Origin: Cyclaneusma minus
Lineage: Eukaryota; Ascomycota; Leotiomycetes; Marthamycetales; Marthamycetaceae
Length of the DNA stretch: 64,000 nucleotides
Direction of reading: 5' to 3'
NCBI GenBank assembly: GCA_037179335.1
Contig: JAKZHN010000006.1
Coordinates: forward strand, 1,488,001-1,552,000
The notes under the pieces are model-generated. The model ran no database searches. It was not told the origin of the DNA and worked only from the letters and a program-made list of their open reading frames with translations. Each line of letters opens with the position of its first letter. Position 1 is the stretch's first letter. The translations under genes were made by a program, and so were the position numbers. Shown here piece by piece: positions 42,648 through 54,997 of this stretch.

Positions 42648-43800
42648 GTCATTTGTTACTAGAAACCTGCTGTAGTGGGACTTTTATACATCACAATGGA
42701 TTCAGACGTCCCTCTAGTTCGGTTTGTTTGTCCAGGCCGAAAGGAAAGTGAAATTGAGTTCCAGGGAGATCGAGCAGAGGTCAGTCACTCTCACCCCCTT
42801 TACCAGCCAGAATAGCATTGAAATCAGCACGCAAAACTAGGTTTAGCGCAATGGTGACCGTCATGGGGCAACATTCAGAGGTCCTGTGTCCGAACCTTGG
42901 GGTATTTGCGGAGGTTTTGGCCTTCCACGGGATTTGCTACCCGTTGGGCGGAAAAGGCAGCAGTAAGGCTCCAGCCTTTCTGAAGAGTCTGCCTCAGAAT
43001 TAGAGGAGGTGCACATCCACAGGCATGAATGTATCAGCATTTACATTTTCTCATTCCATTACCTTGCTCGCAGCTCGCGAGCTCCTTCCTGTATGTTGCA
43101 TCCTTTCTTTCTTCTTGTCTAGGTAACTTCTCCACTCGCATACTCACTCCACTTTTCCTCATTTGCATAGGCAGTCTCACAGATGCCCGGCACTTTCTGC
43201 TTCGCTCAAGTAACAATACAACGTTGAACATGATTCCCCGCGGATCACGCGTTTGCTTCCAATTTTTCGGATCTTGTCCTGTTGATTTCGGCATCAGCAT
43301 CTTCAGAAAGCAGCAAACTTGGGTTGCAAGACGAGCAGATCTCGGGTTTACTGTTGATGCTCTGGATATGCACCCACGCTACTTCCGGGATACTCGTTCT
43401 GAAGACTGAAACCACGGTACTGTCACTTTCGAGTTGGTATGCGAGGCCAGATTGACGGCTGATCAGCACTGGGGATGGAGGATGATGAGGAGCTGTATGC
43501 GAACACATTGACGATTTCAGGAGAAGCGGGTTAGAAGCGTTTGCGAGAACATATTTTCTTGGTATGTTCGTGTTCTAATATCTGGTGGTACATGATAGTA
43601 CATTTTTGTACATCTATTTTTGTTACATTTGGGCTCAGCCCTGACATAGGAAAATCACAGATGCACCGATCTGCGGCCAGTCTGTCGACATGGACTTTCA
43701 CTTCAAAAAGAAGGTGGCACCTCAACCGTGGGGTATAGCGAACTCCTTTACCAGTCCCAGACTTTCCCAAAACACCAAATAATTCCCAAAAATCCTGTCA
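42648..43800. other. Intergenic, one weak frame
   Basis: An ATG-initiated 126-residue plus-strand frame at 43029-43409 has a hydrophobic start but no recognisable domain. I do not call it. The rest holds nothing supported. Confidence 0.4.
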
Positions 43801-45401
43801 TCATACAATCATCGTCGTCCTTTTCATGTCCCTGGAGGTCCTGCGAGAGGTCCTGCGACTCTCCACATCGAAAGTCGTCAAGATCCAAATGCTATCCGGC
43901 GGACCGTACTCATCTGAAAGCATCTTCGCAGTGTTCACATCCGTCTCCACCAAACTCTCCATCTGGCTCGTATTCCCTCCCAACTCCCGTCGCAGCAGCT
44001 CTATATCCGAATACGGCACCGGCGTGGAGCGCCTGGAACTCATCTCAGGAATCTCAGGAACCTGCGGCATTTGGGCAGGGAAGCTCACAGCGACCGGTGA
44101 CGGAAATGTGATGAACTCGAACGATGCTCGGCTATCCGACCGCTCGCCGCCAGCGTCTTGGGTCGTCCCACTTCCATGATGCTCAGACAGACTGCGCAGT
44201 TCGTCAGCAGGGCGGTTCAAGCGCGTTTGGCTACCCCAGCAATCCTGACCTGCTTGTTTGGCGAGTGTGCGTTTCCTGCTGTCTGGTGCGACGCTATCGG
44301 GAGGCTCGTTGGTGAGAGCGTGCAAATGTGCCTCGAGTCTGGATGCGTGTGATGGGCGGCGTCGGCTGTCGCTGGAGTGGATGTCGCGAAAACCGGACAG
44401 GTGGTAGGAAAGAGGATTTGTCTCGTCTCGGCGTTTTAGCGACGTGAATAGGACTTTGAGAGCCGGGGCGGAGGCGGTAATCAAGCCCAGGTTGACCTCG
44501 ACAAAGCTCCACAGGTTGATGGGTGCAGCGTCGTAAATGCGGTCGTCCGATTGGGTGTAGACGCGAATGGTATAGAGGCGGACGCAACTTGAAATTGTGC
44601 TAAGGAATCCCAGGAAGAAAATGCTGAAGAGGCCTAGTTTTTGCTTTCGGCTGCGCTTGATTTGCGTGAGGGAGGGGATGGGGAGTGCGAGGATGAGGAT
44701 GTCCGTGATGATGGTGAAGATGTTGCCGGATAAGAAAAAGGCCGTGAAGTTGATGCAGCCGCCGGCTTCGTGAATTCGCCAGTAGTGGGAGATGGGATGG
44801 CATTGAACGAAGACGATGACAAAGGAGGCGATGAATTGCAAGACCACAATAGCGATCACGACCATTGTCGACCAGTAGAGGTAGCCACGGAGCCCCTTGG
44901 TAAAACGAAGATAGAACAAAAGGAGTGATAGTTTGATCATAAAGACTGTTATGCGGTAGAATATTTCTACGAAATATGTGTTCTGCACGTATTCCGTCAG
45001 TGCCGGCATAAGGACAGGAAGTGGTGTTTCGACTTACGCGAAGGGCATCTTCGGTATTCTCAGGAGAGACCTGCTCTCCAAACAACCCAGTGCCGTCTGC
45101 AAGTGCTAAACAAGAGGCAATGGTGAAGCCAATGGAGGCAAGCTGGAGACTGTCAGGACTTTTCCAATGTTTCTCCCTGGGTATGGGTGGAGCTTACCCA
45201 TGCGGTTGCTATGGCAAGGTCATCTTTGCCTCCAACTCTTGAAATGAAGTAACGAGTGTATAATCGAAAGAGAACAACAAGTGCTGTGTATGATGTCAGC
45301 TACAGTGTATTTGCAAGTTAGGAAACAGAATGAAACTCACTTCCGAGAGCAGGACATACTGCAGTTACCACAATTAAAGGTAATCGGTGCGAGTTTGTCA
45401 T
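43801..45401 (-). CDS. Fungal rhodopsin-fold integral membrane protein (SAT4/PTH11-like)
   Basis: Four exons: 45341-45401, 45198-45283, 45038-45142 and 43801-44982. Introns of 57, 55 and 55 bp have donors GTGAGT, GTAAGC and GTAAGT, and all exon phases agree. Product 477 residues. The N-terminus MTNSHRLPLIVVTAVCPALG leads into LVVLFRLYTRYFISRVGGKDDLAIATAW, the family signature (RLYTR...DD...W). Further membrane segments follow: LASIGFTIASCLALA, FYRITVFMIKLSLLLFYLRF, MVVIAIVVLQFIASFVIVFVQC and ITDILILALPIPSL. Conserved CHPISHYW and the run GLFSIFFLGFLSTISSCVRLY are present. Six or seven helices in total, then a roughly 170-residue cytosolic tail rich in Ser/Arg. Members resemble PTH11-type receptors implicated in surface sensing; ligand unknown. 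Confidence 0.92.
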
Positions 45402-48004
45402 TATGGCTGACATCTTGCTGGTTTTTTATCTGGTATCGTAGCTCTGGGCCTATATGCCATACGCAGCCGTCGAAAGGCTGAAGGGAAAGTCTGAGTCTTA
45501 GTCTTAGACTCGATGCTCGTCGATGAAGTGTGGATGACGGTTTCCGAAGGTTCACAGGGGTCCTTGGACTTGTTGAAGGAATGTTTGATGACGACGTGTT
45601 GTGCGTATAGCAGAGTGTATAATAACACATCTTGGGCCCAGGGACATACATCTGAGGTTATACCTCTGGCAAAAAGCCACACAGTGAAGCTTGATGCTGG
45701 CGTACCTATTTTCGAAGAGGAGCTAAGAGGTTTTTTGCAAGCCATCGACGGTAGAGGGACCTGGGGATGAAGCCGAGAGCCGCCTTCCATTGGGATCGAA
45801 ATTCAGGGTCTCCTCGTGGGGAGAAGCTAATGCCGTGTGACATTTGACAGATCTGGCTGGGTTTCCCCCCTGCTATCCCCAAAGAGGCACGCTAGAAGAT
45901 CGATGTGGGGGCGTTATGTGACTTCTGGAAGCTTTTAGACTTCACTGGCTCTTCACTACTACTCCCTAGCATGTCGTCTAGTAGTCAAGAGCCTCAGGGT
46001 CCGCAGCACGGAGGGCCCGAGCGGCACATAACTGTCGCCCTTCTTCCGTTCTCCTTGTACAGGTGACCTCGGCCGTACCGTCTGTGGAAGCGGAATGGAA
46101 CAGGTCTGGCGTGGACTCCGAGGCTAGTGAACTGGGCACGGAGGGACCGGTTCGTGGTCAGAGCGAGAAAGACCGGACATGAAAGACGTTTGAGATTGGG
46201 AGAAGGAGGGAGACTATGGACGGGATGTCCCTTTCATCGAAGTATCCGGCCCTTTCGGGAATATTGAGACTCAAAAACATTTTGAGCACTGTCGATGTCA
46301 TGGTATTTTGTTACAGACTCTGAGACCCTGAAGTAGAAAGTTGGAAACGCCAAATTCTTTAGCCCACCCGACAGAGAGGAGTTACAAAGGGGGAACTCAA
46401 ATGATCCGTCTCATCCCAGATAAGATGTCCTGACCAAGGAATTAGCTCGCGATACCTTCAAGAAACGGCTCGAACCCAGTCGTTCAATACGAAGCTAGCA
46501 TACGCTCGATGACTTTTCCTGGAGTTCCGTCTACCGAGTTACTGGGCCGAGCAGGGCTGTGAATGCTCGCTTCGGCTCGAGTCCTGCGGTGACAGGTAGC
46601 CTAGTCTCGTCGCTTAGTCTCGCTACCAAACAAGTCGAGGTCTGGACAACGCCATGTGCCGGCCAGACCCACGCTAGCCTCGAGAATTAGCGAATCGCCG
46701 AAGCGTTTCAACCGACATTTTCCTTCTTTTCACCCGTCATGACGCGACCATGACTCTTTTCTCCGCGATAAAAATATATGCCATGTTGCATGGTGGAACC
46801 CGACACTTGAAGCACGTTCCGAAACGCCTTCTAGGCTACGAAAAGTAGAGCTCTGAGTGATGGGTGATACAGAGGCGTTGTTGGGATTGTTTCTAGTCTC
46901 ACAGGCTGCTGGAGCTGGGAAGATCGAAACATCGTCATGACAAAGATGCGGGTTCGGTAGTTCGTTCTTGTCAAGTTGCCTACGACTGAAATAGAATGCT
47001 GAGTTTGCTTACAAAAAGGGAATCCTTGTTCGCCACCTAGGAATACAGAAATATAGGACCACGGACTGTGTGTAGACGCTAGGGAGCTAAATTTGCTTTT
47101 GTTGAATTATGAGACACAGCTGCACATCTGATTGGTGTATGGAGGGATTTGATGAAGTGGTTTGAGATTCGCTGCCGTCACCTGTCTGAATGATGGCTTA
47201 TTCAACGTCTGTTAATTATCAATAGTAGGCGTCTACCTTGTGGCCTGCTTCTTTGAACCCAAATAGAAATAGACAATTATCTGCCGCCTGACGCTCTAGT
47301 AGTAATTACCAGTACAAGCAATCAATTATCACAAATATCGAATTCCTGATTTGGGAATCCGCTAGCTACCAGTAGAATACCCGCACACACCACCCGCTCC
47401 CGATACCTAGACAGGACATGCAGCATAGATTGAGGAAATGACAATATCTACCCAGACATCTCGTCATTCCAGGGCCATGGCGTGCATCTTCCCACAGTCC
47501 ACGGACATCAGGATATTCTCCGTGGCTATTTTGGGTCTTGAACCCTGGATTCATGTCCGACTTGTGTCATATATTCCCCGATGACTTCAAGCCTCCTATG
47601 CTTTCCTTGCCACCTCCCCGCAATATCCTTTTGTCTGTGGCGCCACAACGGTTCAAAATGTACACTTTCGCCTCTTCAGCAAAAACGCCACGCAAGCCTT
47701 CGTTCGCCATATTGTTGTAATCATTGGAGATGATCCTCGCATAGGATTACTCGCATATGATTCGCCGATATCTTGCTGCGGATGACGTCTACCTCAGGGC
47801 AAGTCTCTTCGCACGTGGTCGTGGATGACATTCAAATTTTAGAATCGTCGAGAACACCTCCAATCGAAAACGTTCCAGAGAATGGAAAAGGAAGCACGAA
47901 ACGAAGAACTCGTGTCATAAATTCCTTGGTCGACCCAAATGAGTCCTCGTTCCTGCCGCCTTGTTCAAATACTCCTTACCTAGCTCTTGCTCATGACATT
48001 ACAT
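45402..48004. other. Gene-poor stretch
   Basis: No supported gene over 2.6 kb. The part 47190-47350 is notably AT-rich. Around 46460-46640 there are GGTTCGAGCC-like words on both strands without a tRNA fold. Possibly degraded repeat DNA. Confidence 0.45.
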
Positions 48005-50167
48005 TTAACAATCCACATCAATCCACGCTCCCGGTATTGTGGGATATAACTCCTCTGCCTGGTCCTCTGACTCGGACTGGTCCTCAATCATAGTCCAGAA
48101 TTCACCCGCATACTTATCTGTAGGCTCCGAGAACCAAAGGCGCCAGTCTTCTAAGCGAGGACCATATTCCATCCTAATAAGCCGTATATCCCTCCCCTGA
48201 TGCCCCCGGTCTCGGATTATGAACTCTCGAGGTAGCTCAGATACCAGCTCCACTTCCGTGGCGCCGTATTGCTCGAGATCCATGTCGCACTTGCGCAGTT
48301 CCCCTAACCAACGCTTCAGGAGTATCTGCAGTAGAGACAGTATCTGCAGTAGAGACAATTTGGTATCGAATCGGGCTGCCCATTCAAGCGTTCGTTTAAT
48401 CAGGGCAATTAATGGTGTATAGCCACCAATACTTGCTTTTGAAATATTAGATGCATCGATGGCCAGGAGCTCCCTCATAAACAGGAGCCATTTCGAGTCT
48501 TGTTTTTGGTTTTCTGCAGGAGAAAGTGCAGTGTTGAATGACAGGCACTTCTCCGAAATTTCGGTGTCATTGTAGACGCCAGAAGTTTCGAACGACAACC
48601 CTTCGGCAATGGTGTGCCAAAGCGTCTCTCCGTAGTCATCGGAAAGGGTCAACAGTTCTGATGTAACCGTAGCACAACCCAGTGCGGCCATGTAAAATGA
48701 AGGCGTTGCCACATACGTACTGAATCCCACATTTAAAAGCTTGAATCGTTCAGATGGTTGAAGGTTGTCGTACGGTGGGTAAACTTGGCTCTTGAGATAG
48801 CGAAAGGTATCCTCGCCGCCATGAAACTTGGCAAATGCGCTGACATCATCAATAAGGGCGTCGGTGCCACCATGCTGCACCAAGGTCCGAGCGATTTGGT
48901 CTGCTCCGTCGATGTCTGATGGGGAGTGGTTCATGTACCAGATGTTACTTGCAAGCATGTGCAGTGGTGTTCTGTATGCATTTTAGACAAAACCACCAAT
49001 TAAGAAGTTTTATATATGGGCTACTGACTCATGATCCCATGTCCTAACTTCTGGGTCTGCTCCCTGGGATAGAAGCAGCTTACAGACGTCTGCCTGGTAC
49101 TTCAGGGCCGCAACCTATAGCCGCGTTAGTATTTGCCTTTCTAATATGTTTTCGATGACTTCGACACTTACATGTAAAGGCGTGTGGCCCTTCCAGCCCT
49201 TCCACCGATCATCCTCGTCTGGAGCCTCAAATCTGTCATTCAAGAATATTTCCCGTCTTGATATCATATTCTGAATACCCTCCACGTCTCCAGCTTCAAT
49301 CATCCAGAATTGAGGCGAGTCAGTCGACAGAACGCGGTAAGTCTCCAGATTCCATTGCCAGCCGGAAAATGCTCTATATCCCCTTGCATCCCAAACTTTA
49401 TTCGTGAACCAGGCAGGAGCCCGATACTGGGCAGAGATCCTCCGCTTAGCGTTTTTGTTGCAATTCTGATAGTAGTCTGAGTACCGAATGAAGCCAACAA
49501 CTGCTTGGACCCATGAAGTCGACTTTGGAGTAAATCGTTCTCTGACGTTGGCAGTGAGCTCTGTACCGGTGAGGTTTTCTTGCACGTCCGATTTTAAAAC
49601 TACACCATTAATTCTGGCCACGATAATGTCTGGCTGGGCCTGCAGTAACTCATTGGTCATCTGCAACATTCCAGACTGGCGCTGCAAAATCTGACTGTTC
49701 GTTATTAGCGACTGATAAACCTTTAAGCCTGCAAAGACTTACGTTGTTTGCATCTGACACGCCAAATGAAGCAGTTGGATCGCCTCGTTGAGTTTCTCCT
49801 TCAGAAGCTTGATATCATCTTTCTTTACCAGGACCTTGGCAGCTGCAAAACGTTTCCCGAATCCAGTCTTTCCAGCCATGCCATTTGCCAACTTATCAAC
49901 CAGGGCCTTTAGTTCATTCGCACCCGCTACGCACAATTCCAGGGTGTCTGGCGGTATTGGAGGCAATGTCCCATGTGCTTGTTGTTCGCCCATTGCGCTA
50001 ATGTATCGCTGGAGTTGTTGTAGCTGAAGCACTTGGTTGTTGATGTTGTCGGGAGCATCTTTGATTTGCGTCCAGCATGATTTGAGCTTGATGATGCTTT
50101 GGCCGACTTGGACTGCGAGAGTGGCTACGCTGATGCCGCTGGCTACGGCTCCTAGGAGTTCAGCCAT
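48005..50167 (-). CDS. Ankyrin protein with a fungal STAND-type N-terminal domain
   Basis: Four exons: 49743-50167, 49172-49694, 49029-49114 and 48005-48971. Introns of 48, 57 and 57 bp have donors GTAAGT, GTAAGT and GTCAGT; phases 2, 0 and 2 are consistent. Product 666 residues. The N-terminal 140 residues (MAELLGAVASGISVATLAVQVGQSIIKLKSCW...) match the helical domain found at the start of many fungal NACHT/ankyrin proteins linked to self/non-self recognition. No NTPase is present. A middle segment contains YRAPAWFTNKVWDARGYRAFSGWQWNL. Ankyrin-like units span about 310-360 (GHTPLHVAALKYQADVCKLLLSQGADPEVRTWDHETPLHMLAS). The C-terminus ends with RLEDWRLWFSEPTDKYAGEFWTM...TIPGAWIDVD. A relic of this last segment lies at 51233-51361. 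Confidence 0.85.
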
Positions 50168-50845
50168 GGTTTGGTCGTGGTGAGGTCTTCAGCCTTGTCG
50201 CTTTTTGATGCTGAATCGTGGATTTTCGAGGTTGGGCAGAGATATGGGCTCAGGGTGGATGTGAGGTCGATGAAACTGGTGCAGTAGTCGATGGGAAAGG
50301 AAAAACGGATGCCTGTGATGAAGCTTGGAAGAAGAGTTCTGTTGAAGAAGATGTTCGCCTTATCGATGCGGAGTATATGCAGTGATGACTGCCATGCTTC
50401 GCCTCGTCCAAGCCACCTATGATGCTGCAAGTGATGAGTCGCCCCCAACTTGGATGTTCAGCTGAAGCCTCATCATCCACCAATCGCCAGAAGGCTGTAA
50501 CTTGAAGAAAGGAGAATCATCCCAAATATGAAAAAAAGAAAAAAAGAAAAAAAACGCAAAAAGGAAAGAAAATCAAAGAGGTACTGGACTGCGAAACAAA
50601 TTACCATGAAGACCAGGAAACCGGGAGTCGCGAAAATCGACAACGACAGCGGAAGAGATATTACCAGTCACCCATACCTCCAGATTTGCATTCGATCTAA
50701 TAGTAGAGTTCTTTGGTACAAGTATTATGTATCCCGAAGATTAACGAGAGCTCGAAGAAGACTTCGTGCTACGGGTTTTGCGGACCAGTTTCAGTCCATA
50801 GCGATCTGTAAGCAGCCAGCGAAGAATCTCTTGAACGACGCTAGA

Positions 50846-50883
50846 AGCTCGCTTAAGTAGCTCGCTTAAGTAGCTCGCTTAGT
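50846..50883. repeat. 13-bp tandem repeat AGCTCGCTTAAGT x about 2.9
   Basis: Units at 50846-50858 and 50859-50871, followed by a partial unit with a one-base change. Confidence 0.8.
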
Positions 50884-51093
50884 TAGCCAGCGCCTTTGCG
50901 CTCGCGCCTGTATCTTGAAAGGCTTCCAGACCTTTGACCTTTTAGACATTTACTTCAATTATTTTTGTCCCTCACCCAGTTTGCCAGTGGTGTACTGTCT
51001 CCTCCAAGTCAAGATCGCGAGGTTAAGATTCAAGATTCAAGAAAACACCCAGGATTATTGATATCATTTTGATCGATACTTTGACAAAGTACC

Positions 51094-51558
51094 TACTCAC
51101 CGGTTTCATTATCCAGAACTGGGGAAGGTGATATTCGCGGATGAATATGAATCATGATGTATCAACTACTGACACCGACTGCAGCGACCCATCCGGCCAA
51201 GTAGTCCTCCAATTCCCATACCCTTCCCCGCATTAGAAGACTGGTACTTTTGGTTGTCGGAGCCTACAGACGAGTTTGCGGGTGATTTCTGGACTATGAC
51301 TGAGGATCAGGAGGAGTTTCGTCCCACAATACCGGGAGCGTGGGTTGAAGAGGACCGTTGATTGGAATGTCATGAGCACCGTCCTGCCTTCTCCAGTATG
51401 ATCGCTTAGTTGGTAAATACTACTCACCGGTTTCCTTATCCAGAACTGGGCAAAGTCGATATTCGCGGACGAATCATGGTGCATCAACCGACACCAAATG
51501 CAGCGGCCCATCCGGCTAAGTACATGAGTCCTCCAATTCCCATACCCTTCCCCGCATT
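51094..51558. repeat. Pair of about 140-bp direct repeats
   Basis: Copy 1 at 51094-51234 and copy 2 at 51421-51558, both running from TACTCACCGGTTTC to CCCATACCCTTCCCCGCATT, with small indels and scattered substitutions. The 186 bp between them hold the ankyrin-tail relic, which begins exactly where copy 1 ends. Confidence 0.75.
51233..51361 (+). pseudogene. Relic of the last exon of the 48-50 kb ankyrin-family gene
   Basis: In-frame plus-strand translation gives LEDWYFWLSEPTDEFAGDFW, TMTEDQEEF, RPTIPGAWVEEDR and a stop. It aligns along its whole length with the C-terminal residues of the minus-strand gene at 48005-50167 (LEDWRLWFSEPTDKYAGEFW...TIPGAWIDVDC). No upstream coding sequence remains: the match starts at the end of a direct repeat. 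The copy is diverged and in the opposite orientation to the intact gene, so it may derive from another family member. Confidence 0.75.
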
Positions 51559-52032
51559 CCAAATGCCATCCCGCCCGGGCCTCAATCCCATCGTCATCGT
51601 TCCGAGTCGTTCCAGAATTCCACAGTCCCAGTTTCTCGGGACGCCATCCCAAAACGAACATCCGGTGTCGCATCTAAGCCGAAACCACACTAAGCAACGA
51701 ACCTCACCGCAGAAAACCTCTCACGACTAGAAGCCTAGACCACACGACTAACATGTTCGCAGCCAAGTGCCACGAGGAAGTCAATTCCCCAGCGTCTCAT
51801 CGTGATGAATCGTGACGATCACTCTGTAGTCTATGCCTCGGTCAGTCATGAATACGAGTTTCATTCGAGTCACTAAACATAGTGAGGATGGTAAACATGC
51901 CTTGCATCATCACCACATGGTAGGAGGAATGAATCATCTCTCTTCTTCAAACTCTCTGTTTCATATTTCCATTCTCCTCGCATCCTATGTCCAACTACAC
52001 GTTTTTCTTGCCGTGCAAGAAGATCAATAGTC

Positions 52033-54093
52033 ATGAGGGTTTCTTCATATTTTCTCAGCTCGCCAATATGGGCAGCGCTCGGTGTCGAAGCTCGACGGAA
52101 CTATCTGAAACCAGAAACCGTTCCTGAGCGATCTGTGCAATGGACTGTGGGACAAGAGGTGCTGACAACAAGTGGACCTGTCACCGGCTCTGCTGGTCCA
52201 GTTCATCCTGATGTATCTCAGTACTTGGGAATTCCCTTTGCTGTTCCGCCCGTGGGAGATTTGAGATGGACGGCACCGACGAAATATTCAGGATCGTCTA
52301 CTATCAATGCAACAGCATTCGTACGTCCCGCTCCTTTTCCCAATTCCACTCTCCGTACAGACGAGGAGCACGATTGAAGATGCATCTTGGGCCAATTGCC
52401 ATCACCCACCTGTCCGTACAGAAAAAGAAGAGCACGGTTGAAGATGCATCATTGGGCCAATTTCCATCATCCACCTCTCTTCCACACTGCCCTCTCTTCC
52501 CCCACGAAACCCATTCACTTCACCCAATGAATCCCCACCCCCTCCACTCCACCTCTCTAACACCTTCCCCAGGGACCCTCATGCCCCACCCCCGGCATGA
52601 CGAACCCCATACATATAACCCCCTCAATAATAACCGCCACCAACATCACCACCGCCGGCCTCGAAATCCTCGCCGACCTCGGCCAAATCGGCGACACATT
52701 CAGCGAAGACTGCCTCACCCTCAACATCTGGACCGTCCCCCAATCCGGCGAATCCTCCAAAGCCGTCCTTGTCTGGATCTACGGCGGTGCTTTCAGCAGC
52801 GGCAATTCCAACAACCCAGCTTATGACGGCCAGACTCTGGCAAATGAACAAGATGTCGTGTTGGTCTCTTTCAACTACCGTCTCAACATCCTTGGTTTTC
52901 CTGGTACTCCGGGCATCACGCAGAACTTGGGTCTCTTGGATCAGCGAATGGCGCTTGAATGGGTCCGCGACAACATCGCCCAATTCGGCGGCGATCCCAC
53001 GCGCATAACACTTTTCGGCCAATCCGCCGGCGCCGCCTCTGTAGACTACCACACCTACGCCTACCCCCACGATCCCATCGCCCACGCCTTCATCCAAGAA
53101 TCCGGCAGCGGAGCCTTCGGCCCCCAAGGCGGTCTCGGCGCCATCTCCGCATCCCAAGCCTCCTCCTACTGGTACAACATAACCACCACGCTTTCATGCG
53201 GCTCCGCCTCATCCCCCTCCCAAGCCGCCGTGCTCTCCTGCATGAAATCCAAGACCTACAGCGAGCTCGCCAGCGCGCTGCAAGGCCTATCTGCCAGCTC
53301 CGCCATCGGCGCCTCCTTCTCGCCCACCGTCGACAACACCCTCGTCTTCGAAAACTACATTTCGCGCACCCTGCTCGGCCTCGTCGCACGCAAACCGCTT
53401 CTCCTAGGCTCCGTCGACAACGAAGCCGGGCTGTTCAAAGCCCTGGATGCGTTCAGTGGCGTGCACGACACCGAAGAGTACTGGAGCGTTTTCAACGCCA
53501 TCGGCTTCACGTGCCCCTGTGCCGCGCGCGCAAACGCCTCGCTCTACAATGCCATTCCCACGTGGCGCTATCGCTATTTCGGCGCCTTTCCCAACACCGA
53601 GATTACCACTAGTCCATATTCCGGTGCATGGCACGCCTCCGAACTCCCCCTGTTATTCAACACCACCCCACCCGCCTCCCCGTCGGTCCCCTCATCCACG
53701 TCCCAGGAACTCGCCATCGCCGCATACATGCGCGGCGCCTGGACCACGTTTGCCAAAAACCCTCTCAACGGCCTAACAACATATAAAAAAGGCTGGCCGC
53801 TGTACATGCCAGGAACAGAATCGCTGGTGAGATTGGCGTATAACAACATGACAGGCACGAACTTGGCGAGTTCGAAAGAGTATGAAGGGTTTTGCGACAC
53901 GGTATTTGCGTTTAATGGCACGACTGTGGAGAGTGCGAATTCGACGAGCACGGCCACGGTGAGTGGAGCGAGTGCGACGAGTAATCCGGAGAGCTCGAAT
54001 GCGAATGATGCGGGGAAGCGGAGACCGTCGTCGGGGTCGATGTTGGGATTGGCGGTGGCTATGGTTGCTATGTTGAGTCCGTCGATGCTTTGA
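52033..54093 (+). CDS. Secreted type-B carboxylesterase/lipase, probably GPI-anchored
   Basis: Exons 52033-52320 and 52573-54093; the 252-bp intron runs from GTACGT to TTCCCCAG in phase 0 and is far longer than others in the window. Product 602 residues. Signal peptide about 1-20. Alpha/beta-hydrolase features: YLGIPFAVPPVGDLRW, the type-B signature SEDCLTLNIW (about 141-150), WIYGGAFSSGN (oxyanion region), nucleophile elbow FGQSAGAAS (Ser247), the VDNEAGLF acid region, and WHASELPLLF holding the His. The C-terminal 50 residues are Ser/Thr/Asn-rich, with a final hydrophobic stretch (MLGLAVAMVAMLSPSML) after basic residues, a typical GPI signal. Esters of fatty acids, aromatics or plant polymers are possible substrates. 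Confidence 0.9.
52352..52475 (+). repeat. Tandem duplication of about 60 bp inside the esterase intron
   Basis: TCCGTACAG...GAGCACGATTGAAGATGCATC...GGGCCAATT...CATCACCCACC (52352-52411) is followed by a diverged second copy at 52413-52475. The duplication accounts for much of the unusual intron length and doubles a GTACAG word that could act as an alternative acceptor. Confidence 0.7.
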
Positions 54094-54997
54094 TGCTTTG
54101 AGAAAGCGAGATATGCGGGGGATGCGGGGAGGTCTATGAATGAGATGTCATAAAATGTCGAAGGAAAGATGAGAGAGATGAGAAAGGGTGACCGTGTACA
54201 CACACTCCTTAGGGATATCCTGGGCGGTCTGAGTCAGACTTGCATCGTCGGTCGGCGCAGAAAAGGGGAAATGGCGGCTGGAACCACTATATACCTCTGG
54301 TGTTTGGAAATGACCTGTAATTAGTAATGTATGAGGATGCGGGGACCTGGGGTGGTACTTACGCTTCTGTGCACTCCTTGGTATGATGGTACATGGTGGT
54401 CGTTGGAAACAAGATGGATGTGTAAGGTATATTGGATGTGTAAGGTATATAGCTCAAGAATCAAAAATTGAATGTTCACATGAAGTAGCGAGAGCCCCTG
54501 AAGTTGCTGCATCATTCATTCTCTCGTCCTGTTCGACACTGGCAACACAGTGGTGCTCAGGCTGCTGCCAGAATGTCGATGCCGATGCGATGCAGTCCTC
54601 TCTCATGATGATGAAAGATCTCGGTGAGGGCTTATGACAGCCAGTCTCGTGTCCGGCAATGCTTGTGGAAAATCTGCTCATATTCTGATGCGATGCGGAG
54701 AGAAAGTCGCGCCGAGTTATGCATTCTTGCTTGTATATGCAGCTCCTGAATCGGAGCTCGTCAGAAGGGGGGAAAAAAAACGCCAGCCGGGAATCCCAGA
54801 AAAACCAGCCGTGCCATGAAATGCCCATACAACATAGGAACATAGGGAAACGCCTTGATGTAGCCAGCTGTCTGTTCCAGCAATCTCCCACGCATTCTGG
54901 TCCCTCTCGTAATCAGCAGTATAGTCCCAAGAACGCCAAGTCTAGCCCGCACATCCCGGTCTCTTTTCTGTAAGAACTTCTTTCGAGATTTCGCCCC
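54094..54997. other. Convergent intergenic region
   Basis: The 3' flanks of the esterase and GH76 genes. Contains an exact-but-one 18-bp tandem repeat, GGATGTGTAAGGTATATT, at 54416-54451. No gene supported. Confidence 0.5.

Larger units (their letters stand above)
50168..52032. other. Gene-poor stretch with duplications
   Basis: Contains an A-rich tract (50525-50580), the 13-bp repeat, the direct repeats and the ankyrin-tail relic, listed separately. No intact gene recognised. Confidence 0.5.

Noticed and set aside
46460..46640. tRNA gene around GGTTCGAGCC words
   Set aside because: No acceptor or anticodon stem could be formed at suitable distances.
52959..53612. 217-codon frame rich in Arg/His
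   Set aside because: Out-of-frame shadow of the C-rich esterase exon.
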